Source: Lachnospiraceae bacterium JC7 | GTDB taxonomy: Bacteria > Bacillota > Clostridia > Lachnospirales > Lachnospiraceae | Length of the DNA: 64,000 bases | Direction of reading: 5' to 3' | Assembly (NCBI GenBank): GCA_000513555.1 | Contig: ALYD01000005.1 | Location: forward strand, 83,781 to 147,780 | In this document: one piece after another, positions 44,200 to 51,755 of the stretch | Numbering within the stretch: the stretch's first letter is position 1 | Layout: the number at the start of each line of letters is the position of its first letter | Position numbers and translations under genes: made by a program | The notes under the pieces: model-generated | Told to the model about the DNA's origin: nothing | The model's input: only the letters and a program-made list of their open reading frames with translations | Databases searched by the model: none

Positions 44200-45471
44200 T
44201 TAACCAAAGTTTGTATCAAGAAGTGTGATACCGTCAATCTGAAGATCGAAGTAAGGAGCAGATCTGTACTCTGACTCATGGAAGTATCCTTCTGAAACAG
44301 CCTCGGTGTCACCCTCATACTGTGGATCGGTATCGACATCAGCCATATAAGTCTCAAGCTTCTTGCCTTCTACTGTGAAGGTCTCTGTATCAAATACATG
44401 AAGCTTTCCTGACTCAAGATCTGCCTTGACACTGTCAAGCTTTTCCTGTGTACCTTCAGCTGCAACATTATTATTGATATCAGTAAGAAGAACAGACTCT
44501 GTACCGAGGGTTCCTGTCCAGTCCTTGTCAAAGTTCCTGCCTTCTGCGCAGGCTGTAATGCTCTCTACAAAATAAGGAGCCCAGTTGATTCTGGATGAAA
44601 CGATAAAAGTATTTGGAGCTACGCTCTCTGTAGAACCGTTGTAGGAAATATTCGGAACGCCTGCTGCTTCACAAGCTGTCGGCGCACCCATGGAATCTGC
44701 GTGCTGGGAAATAAGAACACACTTGTCATTGATAAGCTTGTTGGCAGCTTCCTTCTCTGCTGTCTCATCATACCATGAACCTGTAAAAGTAACTTCCATA
44801 GTCGCTGACGGACATTCTGAACGTGCACCAAGGAAGAATGAAGTATAACCTGAAATAACCTCTGCATAGGTATAAGCACCTACATAACCGATCTTTGCCT
44901 CATCCTCTGTGATCTTTCCATCCTTGATCATCTCGTTGAGCTTCATTCCTGCAGCTACTCCTGCAAGATAACGACCCTCATATATAGAAGCAAAAGCATT
45001 CTGATAATTATCAAGACCTTCTGTATGTGCCTTTGTTCCGGTTGCATGTGCAAATGTTACCTCCGGAAATTCTTTTGCTGCCTGGATCATGAAGTCCTCA
45101 TGACCGAAAGAATCTGCAAAAACATATCTGCAACCACTGTCTGCCAGCTCTGCAGCTGTATCATAACATTCCTGACCTTCCGGAACATTGGTCTTGAATA
45201 TAACATTTTCCGAAGGAATGCCAAGCTTTTCAGTTGCTTCCTTTGCTGCATTAATGAAGTTAAGATCATAGGTAGAATTCTCATCATGCAGGAAAATAAA
45301 GCCTACCTTCATGTCACTGAGACTTGCATCAGCTGATGCCTGGTTTTCATTTGATGCTTCTTTTGCTGCCGCTGAAGGTGCAGATGCATTCTCCGCTGTT
45401 TTTGAACCGCCACATGCCACAAGTGATGCAAGCATAACAGCAGTCATTGCAATGGACACAATCTTTCTCAT
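44200..45471 (-). CDS. BMP/PnrA-family nucleoside-binding lipoprotein
   Basis: The signal peptide ends in a lipobox 'LASLVACGGS', so the protein is lipid-anchored outside the cell. The mature domain matches the basic membrane protein/PnrA family that binds purine nucleosides, with blocks 'KVGFIFLHDENS', 'DSFGHEDFMIQAA' and 'KIGYVGAYTYAEVISGY'. It feeds the ABC importer encoded downstream. The 423-residue length is a little long for the family. A dedicated promoter with a leader hairpin lies upstream. With Xpt just beyond it, the system probably supplies purines. Confidence 0.9.
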   Translation of the reverse strand: MRKIVSIAMTAVMLASLVACGGSKTAENASAPSAAAKEASNENQASADASLSDMKVGFIFLHDENSTYDLNFINAAKEATEKLGIPSENVIFKTNVPEGQECYDTAAELADSGCRYVFADSFGHEDFMIQAAKEFPEVTFAHATGTKAHTEGLDNYQNAFASIYEGRYLAGVAAGMKLNEMIKDGKITEDEAKIGYVGAYTYAEVISGYTSFFLGARSECPSATMEVTFTGSWYDETAEKEAANKLINDKCVLISQHADSMGAPTACEAAGVPNISYNGSTESVAPNTFIVSSRINWAPYFVESITACAEGRNFDKDWTGTLGTESVLLTDINNNVAAEGTQEKLDSVKADLESGKLHVFDTETFTVEGKKLETYMADVDTDPQYEGDTEAVSEGYFHESEYRSAPYFDLQIDGITLLDTNFG

Positions 45472-45513
45472 AATTATCCTCTTCTTCCCGGAACTCAGGT
45501 TCCTTCATAGAAA

Positions 45514-45560
45514 AACCGGTCATCCAATACACCATATTCTGATGTCATCGATAACCGGTT
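45514..45560 (-). promoter_or_regulatory. Leader hairpin with T run upstream of the BMP gene (possible attenuator)
   Basis: On the minus strand AACCGGT pairs with ACCGGTT around an inner irregular stem, followed by TTTTTC, about 40 bases before the start codon and just after the predicted transcription start. It could terminate early transcripts unless a ligand or translation signal prevents it. It does not match the purine riboswitch consensus. Confidence 0.5.
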
Positions 45561-45578
45561 GCCTTTGATTCATTTGTC

Positions 45579-45606
45579 ATTATACCGATAATTAATAAAA
45601 AGTCGA
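45579..45606 (-). promoter_or_regulatory. Likely promoter of the BMP/ABC operon
   Basis: On the minus strand a perfect TATAAT (45579-45584) is preceded by TCGACT (45601-45606) at a spacing of 16. The -35 is a partial match. Confidence 0.55.
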
Positions 45607-45683
45607 TATAGATAGTATAATTTTATTGAAAAATTTGTTCATTATAAGTGTTATTATAAGTGCATGTTTAAGTTTTTTTAAAC

Positions 45684-46268
45684 TTACAGTTCGTGCTCCC
45701 TGAAGGTTATACCGCCATCGTCCGTCATAGTCTCAACTATGGCAATGGAGCATACATCATATCCCTTATCTCTTAAAAACTTTCCTCCGTCCTGGAAACC
45801 CTTCTCAATGGCAATTCCTATTCCTGACACTTTTGCTCCCGCCTGCTCACAGATCTCCAGAAGCCCCTGAGTGGCTTTCCCGTTTGCAAGGAAATCATCC
45901 ACTATTAAAACATTATCCTCGGGTCCCAAAAACTTTTTGGACATGATAACATGGGAATCCGTTCCATGTGTATAGCTGTGCACTGTGGTCTGATATACAC
46001 TGCCATCTATATTTTTACTCATGGACTTTTTGGCAAAAACAACCGGAACATTAAAATGTATTCCGGAAAGACAGGCAATGGCGATACCGGAAGCCTCTAT
46101 GGTAATGATCTTATTTATGCCGCGATCCTTGAAATGCTGATAAAAGGTTTCTCCAATTTGATTAAGCAGGTCGATATCCAGCTGGTGATTCAAAAAATTA
46201 TCCACCTTCAAAATAGCCCCGGGTCTCACCTGTCCGTCATTCATGATCTTCTCTTCTAAAAAATTCAT
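45684..46268 (-). CDS. xpt: Xanthine phosphoribosyltransferase
   Basis: This enzyme makes XMP from xanthine and PRPP in purine salvage. The 194-residue sequence shows the typical Xpt opening 'MNFLEEKIMNDGQVRPG', an 'EASGIAIACLSG' loop, the PRPP site 'VLIVDDFLANGKATQGL' and the C-terminal 'IEKGFQDGG'. A CGGAGGATGATAA site precedes the ATG. It lies upstream of the nucleoside importer on the same strand, separated by a predicted promoter, so the two are linked by function if not always by transcript. No purine riboswitch consensus was found in its 200-base leader. Confidence 0.93.
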   Translation of the reverse strand: MNFLEEKIMNDGQVRPGAILKVDNFLNHQLDIDLLNQIGETFYQHFKDRGINKIITIEASGIAIACLSGIHFNVPVVFAKKSMSKNIDGSVYQTTVHSYTHGTDSHVIMSKKFLGPEDNVLIVDDFLANGKATQGLLEICEQAGAKVSGIGIAIEKGFQDGGKFLRDKGYDVCSIAIVETMTDDGGITFREHEL

Positions 46269-46471
46269 TTATCATCCTCCGTGTCATGCCTGATTTGTTT
46301 TCCTCATAAAGCATACGTTATTTCTGATATTTTTCAAGCGTCAGATTTATATTATACAGATCATAAATCCTGCGCCCTGTACATCTGCATCACACTTCAA
46401 CGATTATACTCCCTTCCGAAACAGTCGATAGGTATTTTAGATTTAGAAATGATTGGGGGATCTAACGTTTT

Positions 46472-46951
46472 ATGGAAAAAGAATTGAGACGACATCAGAG
46501 TATACTTTCCGTTACCGGAAACGGTGTCATGTTTCTAGGTATGTGGAGCTTTCTTAAAATAAATCTTTATTTCCTATTGGGCCGGGATGCCCTTCTTTCT
46601 GATATACTGCCGGATGAATCTCTTGATGAAAGCACCTTTCTGCTGATCCTGTATATTTTCTCTATGATCATCGCATCCATCGAGCTATTTTTCCGAATAC
46701 GGGTGGGCCGGGGTGCCATAGCCGAAGCAAGAGACAAAGAAAAGCCAAAGCGTTATATCGGTATGGCCATGACACTTATCATCCTGTACATGCTTTCGGT
46801 GATACTTACCTTCTTCGGATTGGACATTTACAAAGACAACTTCTGGGATCAAATCGCCTCCATGATAGTGGACATCACTTCTCTGGTCATGCTGATAGAG
46901 CTTGTCAGTTCCGCCAACATACTTCGCAGGATAAAACAACAGATAGGATAA
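46472..46951 (+). CDS. Small membrane protein of unknown function
   Basis: This 159-residue protein has four hydrophobic segments (about 15-36, 55-75, 97-118 and 125-147) and a short basic loop. It has no recognised motif. A GGGGGA site lies before the ATG. It is the first gene of a co-directional three-gene unit with the DUF6765-type and DUF308-type genes, spaced 5 and 16 bases. Divergent from xpt. The product may be a membrane partner of the downstream proteins. Confidence 0.7.
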   Translation: MEKELRRHQSILSVTGNGVMFLGMWSFLKINLYFLLGRDALLSDILPDESLDESTFLLILYIFSMIIASIELFFRIRVGRGAIAEARDKEKPKRYIGMAMTLIILYMLSVILTFFGLDIYKDNFWDQIASMIVDITSLVMLIELVSSANILRRIKQQIG

Positions 46952-46956
46952 TATTT

Positions 46957-48111
46957 ATGCAGAAAGATTTTCATTACTATGCCACATACTGCGCCGCCAT
47001 ACTCTCAGGCTACAGCCATGATGAAGCCATGGACATATGCTACAGCGCCCAGTTTGTAGATCTGTGTTCCGCGACTCTTCTTTCGAAGCTGAAGGCTCCG
47101 AAGTCCGCCGCCACGACACAGCTGCAGCTTGAGCTCATGGATTCAAGGACAGATATCATAAGCCTTCAGAACATTACCCGCATATGGTCATCATTTCATT
47201 TTCTCCCGGGAGATCTTTATGCAAAAAAAGAGAAATGCTCCAAACATTATCTCAACAAATACAGGCTCATATGCAGACCGAACAGTGATCTTTTACTGAG
47301 CACCGTTGAGCATGCCAAAAACAGTTCCCTACAGGCCGTAGGCATCGCCATGCATGTTCTCGCGGATACCTGGGCTCACAGCTATTTTGCAGGCACACCA
47401 TCTCTCGTTATCAACAACACTGATTCCTATTTTTTTGAGCTGATCCCGGATGGAGACAGCTTCAAAGAACGACGTATAACATTCAAGCATAAAACCTCCA
47501 TCAAGGATGATCCGGACACATCCACCTATGTCAGCAGTCTTTATCAGAGTTCCGAGAACTCCATCATGAATCTCGGCCACGGACGTGCCGGACACCTGCC
47601 GGACTACAGCTTCATACGCTACCGCTATCTTCCGGCCTGGGGAGACTATGACGACATACTGAAAGACAACCCCTCGGATTACATCCACGCCTTCACCCAG
47701 ATGATAGAAGCCCTGAAGTATCTTCGTGGTGTCAATGCTTCCTTCGGTAAATCCTGCTATGACTTTGAAGCCATCGCTCCCTACAGGGATGAGATCGAAA
47801 CGATACTCGGAAAACGACAGATAGATGCCTGTGCAGACTGGAAGGCATTTGGCGAGAAACTGTCCGGTCGCACGATCGAAGACTTTGATCTCAAAAAATA
47901 CCAGAAGGAATATACGGAGGCCTCATCCGATAAAAAGGACGAGACCTTCATAGGAAAATTTATCCTTGCCGCCATGGTCCAGAAAAGCATGGTCACCAAT
48001 GCCATCTTTGAATCAGGCAATATCCTTGCCGGTTTTTCCGTGAACTACTGGAAGAAAGGTTTTAAGGGAATAAAGGATTATAAGAAACTTTTGGACTTGT
48101 TCAGTATCTGA
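46957..48111 (+). CDS. DUF6765-type soluble protein (possible zinc-dependent phospholipase-like)
   Basis: The 384-residue soluble protein opens 'MQKDFHYYATYCAAILSGYS', and the middle has 'MHVLADTWAHSYFAG' with spaced His and Asp, a pattern that resembles the metal sites of zinc-dependent phospholipase C-like proteins. The sequence matches what I know of the DUF6765 family. No signal peptide is seen, so it appears cytoplasmic. The start follows the membrane-protein stop by 5 bases, with a weak ribosome site. Function is not established. The link to lipid hydrolysis is an inference from the His pattern only. Confidence 0.72.
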   Translation: MQKDFHYYATYCAAILSGYSHDEAMDICYSAQFVDLCSATLLSKLKAPKSAATTQLQLELMDSRTDIISLQNITRIWSSFHFLPGDLYAKKEKCSKHYLNKYRLICRPNSDLLLSTVEHAKNSSLQAVGIAMHVLADTWAHSYFAGTPSLVINNTDSYFFELIPDGDSFKERRITFKHKTSIKDDPDTSTYVSSLYQSSENSIMNLGHGRAGHLPDYSFIRYRYLPAWGDYDDILKDNPSDYIHAFTQMIEALKYLRGVNASFGKSCYDFEAIAPYRDEIETILGKRQIDACADWKAFGEKLSGRTIEDFDLKKYQKEYTEASSDKKDETFIGKFILAAMVQKSMVTNAIFESGNILAGFSVNYWKKGFKGIKDYKKLLDLFSI

Positions 48112-48127
48112 TGATATAGGAGACACC

Positions 48128-48670
48128 ATGACAGCATTACAGCGAATCAAAAATATCATAACTGCACTTTGCATGATCGCATGCGGTATCATCCTTCTGT
48201 GCTTTCCGGAAAACGGCTACTACATCGTATTGCTTTTACTCAGTTTGTCTCTGACTATCTATGGTCTGAAAACTCTTTTTTATTATTTCACAATGGCACG
48301 AAAGATGGTAGGCGGACAGAACATCCTTTATCGGGGTGTCGTCATACTGGATCTCGGTATCTTCTCACTTACAGTAGCTGACAACCCTACAGTCTTTGCC
48401 ATCGTATATCTTCTTCTGATCCATCTTTTTACCGGTGTAGTGGACATACTCCGGGCACTTGAAGCAAAAAGTATCGCTGCGCCTTCGTGGCGGTTCAAAT
48501 TCGGAAGCGGAGTTGTAAACATTATCCTGGCACTCATAGCTTTCATCGCAGGTGCAGTCATGAAATCCATGGAGACCCTTGTTTATCTCTACTGTCTGGG
48601 TCTCCTGTCCTCCGCAGGAGCAAAGATCATCAGTGCCTTCCGGAGAACTGCCATAGTCTACATACAGTGA
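48128..48670 (+). CDS. DUF308/HdeD-type membrane protein
   Basis: This 180-residue protein has six hydrophobic segments arranged like HdeD/DUF308 proteins and begins 'MTALQRIKNIITALCMIACG'. Such proteins are implicated in acid or membrane stress in some bacteria, without a defined activity. A TAGGAGAC site precedes the ATG, 16 bases after the DUF6765-type gene. It is the last gene of the three-gene unit. Confidence 0.75.
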   Translation: MTALQRIKNIITALCMIACGIILLCFPENGYYIVLLLLSLSLTIYGLKTLFYYFTMARKMVGGQNILYRGVVILDLGIFSLTVADNPTVFAIVYLLLIHLFTGVVDILRALEAKSIAAPSWRFKFGSGVVNIILALIAFIAGAVMKSMETLVYLYCLGLLSSAGAKIISAFRRTAIVYIQ

Positions 48671-48820
48671 TGTGTCCCCTCCGCATCAGATAGGATATAA
48701 AAATAATTGATGCTGCTGCATGATTTTTGATATCTCCTTAACAATCAGCGATTTTATAATGATTATATATAAAGATCGTGGCCAGAATACTGTGCAATTC
48801 AAAAAGAAAAGGAGAGTAAT

Positions 48821-50458
48821 ATGGATGTAAAAATCAGTAGACGTTCTTTCTTAAAGGGCGCAGCCGTAGCCGGCGTAAGTGCAGCAATAGGCGTTCTCGG
48901 AACAGGCTGTGATAATGCTAACGATGTCCCTATCGCCGAAGAACTGAAGCCATCAACAGAAGAAAAGAAATCATTTCTTCCCAAGGAAAGCTATGACATC
49001 AGCGAGACCCGTGATTATGATGTCGTTGTAGTCGGAGCAGGCGGCGGAGGTATGAGCGCTGCTATAAGATCCGCTCAGTTAGGAATGAAAACTGTAATTC
49101 TGGAGCAGCGTGATGTGACAGGAGGAACCACTCTTTTCACCGAAGGACTTTTTGCTGTAAACAGTCATATCCAAAAGGAAAACGGCAAGAATCCTCCCGA
49201 TCTTGGATATGACCTTTTCACACGTGCCATGGACTTCCATCACTGGTATGCTGACGGTGCACTGTTCCGAAAATATATGGATAATTCAGGAGACAACATC
49301 GCATGGCTTGAAAGTGTGGGCGTAGAGTTCCAGGGTACAGGAACCATGTGTGCAAACGAGTATAATACATGGCATCAGTACAAGTATGAGGAAGGCCAGA
49401 TCTCAGGAAAGACCTATGTTGATAATCTGACCAAGGCTGTTACGAAGGCCGGTGCAGATCTCGTTCTCGGAAGTGAAGGTGTAGACATCCTTCAGGATTC
49501 AGACGGAACGGCCAACGGAATCATTGCCAAAGAGGGCGACAAGTATGTTCAGTACAATGCCTCCAAAGGTGTCATCCTCGCAACAGGAGGTTACTCTGAT
49601 AATCCGGATATGATTCGTGAATTCGGTAAAAATCCTGACAGGATCGACCCTATGGGTGCCGGCGGAAGAAACGGTTTCGGTATCAATGCAGCACGCAAGG
49701 CCGGTGGAACACTGGCACCGTCTCCCGGATGTCTGGTATTCTACGGAGGCTGCATCCCGGGCGTTATGTACGGCACACACCTCTACTGCGCATCCGCTTT
49801 CCAGCCTTATTTCTGGATCAACGGTGAGTGCCAGAGATTCGTTAACGAATACTATGCGGAACGTAATTTCACCTTCTCGGGCAATGCCCAGAGCATGCAG
49901 GATAGAGTTATCTCCATCGTTACCCAGAAGCAGATGGATGAGATGTTCGAGCATGGCGGAACCTTCGGATGCGGCGAGTACATCCATGCAGGCGAGCCTC
50001 TGAGCGATCTCTGGAAGGAATTCAATGAACAGAAGGATGGCGGAAACAAGAACGTTCATGGTCCTATGGAGACCCTCGATGATGTGGCAAAGGAACTTAA
50101 TCTCGATGCAGACGCACTGAAGGCTTCCATCGAAAAGTACAACGGTTACTGCAAGAGCGGAGTTGATGAGGAGTTCGCAAAAGACGCCAAATATCTTTTC
50201 CCTCTTGAGAGCGGTCCATACTATGCATTTGAACTTTACGCCGGTATCTTCACTACTGTCGGCGGCATGAAGATAACCCCTGATGCTCAGGTTCTCGATG
50301 CAGATGCAAAACCGATACCGCATCTTTACGCAGTAGGCTGCGATGCAGGAGGAATCTATGGTGATTCTTACGATGTAAGTATATGTGAAGGTTCCTGCCA
50401 GGGCTTCGCAGTATACAGCGGAAAGGCTGCCGCAGAGCATATCGCAGAAAACAGCTGA
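48821..50458 (+). CDS. Tat-signal FAD-dependent fumarate-reductase-type oxidoreductase
   Basis: The N-terminus carries a twin-arginine signal '[13 protein letters not shown]' followed by 'LGTGCDN', so it is exported folded and probably lipid-anchored. The FAD_binding_2 domain starts '[17 protein letters not shown]' and ends with a '[19 protein letters not shown]' block. It has no FMN-binding domain, unlike the flavoprotein at 38-39.9 kb, so it needs another electron donor. Family members reduce fumarate, urocanate or similar enoates, or act on steroids; I cannot choose. A strong terminator follows, then a LysR gene that may regulate it. An AAAGGAGAG site precedes the ATG. Confidence 0.88.
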   Translation: MDVKISRRSFLKGAAVAGVSAAIGVLGTGCDNANDVPIAEELKPSTEEKKSFLPKESYDISETRDYDVVVVGAGGGGMSAAIRSAQLGMKTVILEQRDVTGGTTLFTEGLFAVNSHIQKENGKNPPDLGYDLFTRAMDFHHWYADGALFRKYMDNSGDNIAWLESVGVEFQGTGTMCANEYNTWHQYKYEEGQISGKTYVDNLTKAVTKAGADLVLGSEGVDILQDSDGTANGIIAKEGDKYVQYNASKGVILATGGYSDNPDMIREFGKNPDRIDPMGAGGRNGFGINAARKAGGTLAPSPGCLVFYGGCIPGVMYGTHLYCASAFQPYFWINGECQRFVNEYYAERNFTFSGNAQSMQDRVISIVTQKQMDEMFEHGGTFGCGEYIHAGEPLSDLWKEFNEQKDGGNKNVHGPMETLDDVAKELNLDADALKASIEKYNGYCKSGVDEEFAKDAKYLFPLESGPYYAFELYAGIFTTVGGMKITPDAQVLDADAKPIPHLYAVGCDAGGIYGDSYDVSICEGSCQGFAVYSGKAAAEHIAENS

Positions 50459-50501
50459 TTATTTTTCTCCCCCTTATTTGTCTTAAAATCTAACGATTGA
50501 A

Positions 50502-50553
50502 TATCGGCATTGCTTTATGTTTCATGACATAGCGCAATGCCGATTTGTTTTTT
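50502..50553 (+). terminator. Intrinsic terminator of the Tat-type flavoprotein gene
   Basis: A perfect ATCGGCATTGC/GCAATGCCGAT stem with a further inner ATGT/ACAT pair is followed by TTGTTTTTT. Confidence 0.92.
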
Positions 50554-50713
50554 ACTGCACTCTTAAAACCGCTCTTTTTATTGTATAATTTAAACATAAT
50601 ATCATCCTTGCCATGAAGAGGGATAATGCCTGAAACCCGGCTTTCAGACTTAAGCGGTGAATCCCATGGCGTTTTAATGTAATCATGTCCGTGGGTTTCC
50701 CCTGGAGGTAAAA

Positions 50714-51604
50714 ATGGACTTTTATCGGATCGAATGTTTTTTGACAGCAGCAGAAATGGGAAGTATGACAAAGGCGGCGGAAAAAATGTGCATGACTCAG
50801 CCCGCTATGTCTTTTCAGATTCGTGAATTGGAAAAGGAGCTTCAGGTAACTCTGTTTGAACGTGATCATATAGGCATACGTCTGACTGAATCCGGCAAGA
50901 TAACTCAGGCCGGACTGTCTCATATCATGGACAGCTATCGCCGCCTGTTAAACAGGATTCCAAAAACCAGTTACGATAAAATGCATCTTACTGTAGGTTA
51001 TCACGGGTTCATAAACTGGGCCGGGCTTCACAGCTTTATTGCTGTATTTTCAAAACGTCATCCTGAGATCGAGGTATCCATCATGGAACAGCAGTGCAAG
51101 GAGCTTGCCGATTATCTGGAACTGGGAAATCTCGATGTAGCTATTCTGATCGATCAGGAATTAAAAAACAGGCAGGGCCTTTGCTCGATGCCTTTATTCC
51201 ACGAGAAGACCTGTTTTGCGGTCCCTAACACACATCCACTGGCAGCCAGACAAAAAATCACCGTAGAAGACCTGAAAGACGAAACCATCCTGATGAATAA
51301 TCATAATTCGACCTGTATGAACCAACTGGTGGATAATCTGATCCGCTCCGGGATCCCTTCCGATAAATTCCGTTTTGAAGAACAGCCCGGAGTATGCCTC
51401 GCCATGGCCGTTGCAGGCCAGGGGCTGGTTTCTCTCCCAAAATCTTTCCAGCAGAACAATCTCCCTTTAAGCTATGTGGATTATGATTCTTCAGTATGCA
51501 GCATAGCTCATTCTCTTGCATGGAACAGTTCCACACAGAACCCTGCCGTCAAACTGTTCTGTGAAGAAGTGAGCCTTGTTTCATGGCCCTTCGAGGCCGG
51601 ATAG
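50714..51604 (+). CDS. LysR-family transcriptional regulator
   Basis: The N-terminal helix-turn-helix reads 'GSMTKAAEKMCMTQPAMSF' (about 16-35). The C-terminal part (about 90-295) is the LysR effector-binding fold. The 296-residue length is normal. A CTGGAGGT site precedes the ATG. It follows the Tat-type flavoprotein in the same direction after a terminator, so it has its own promoter and probably controls that flavoprotein or the operon at 51.8 kb. The effector is unknown. Confidence 0.9.
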   Translation: MDFYRIECFLTAAEMGSMTKAAEKMCMTQPAMSFQIRELEKELQVTLFERDHIGIRLTESGKITQAGLSHIMDSYRRLLNRIPKTSYDKMHLTVGYHGFINWAGLHSFIAVFSKRHPEIEVSIMEQQCKELADYLELGNLDVAILIDQELKNRQGLCSMPLFHEKTCFAVPNTHPLAARQKITVEDLKDETILMNNHNSTCMNQLVDNLIRSGIPSDKFRFEEQPGVCLAMAVAGQGLVSLPKSFQQNNLPLSYVDYDSSVCSIAHSLAWNSSTQNPAVKLFCEEVSLVSWPFEAG

Positions 51605-51755
51605 ATCCTTTCATATATCTCATCAGCCTTTCCCTGCCTTATACATACCTTTCTCACAGTCGATTAAAACCTTAAATCCAGATTTTTTTTAAATACCGTT
51701 TGTGTATTTCTGTATTTATGTGAACATTATTCTTTTTTGAGAAAGGAGAAGAATC

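Noticed and set aside
46269..46471. Purine riboswitch in the xpt leader
   Set aside because: I looked for the conserved core around TATGG, GTTTCTACC and GACTATG and found no match on the minus strand.
49499..50440. 313-residue open frame antisense to the Tat-type flavoprotein
   Set aside because: The plus-strand gene is clearly real; the antisense frame has no start site or domain and reflects codon bias.
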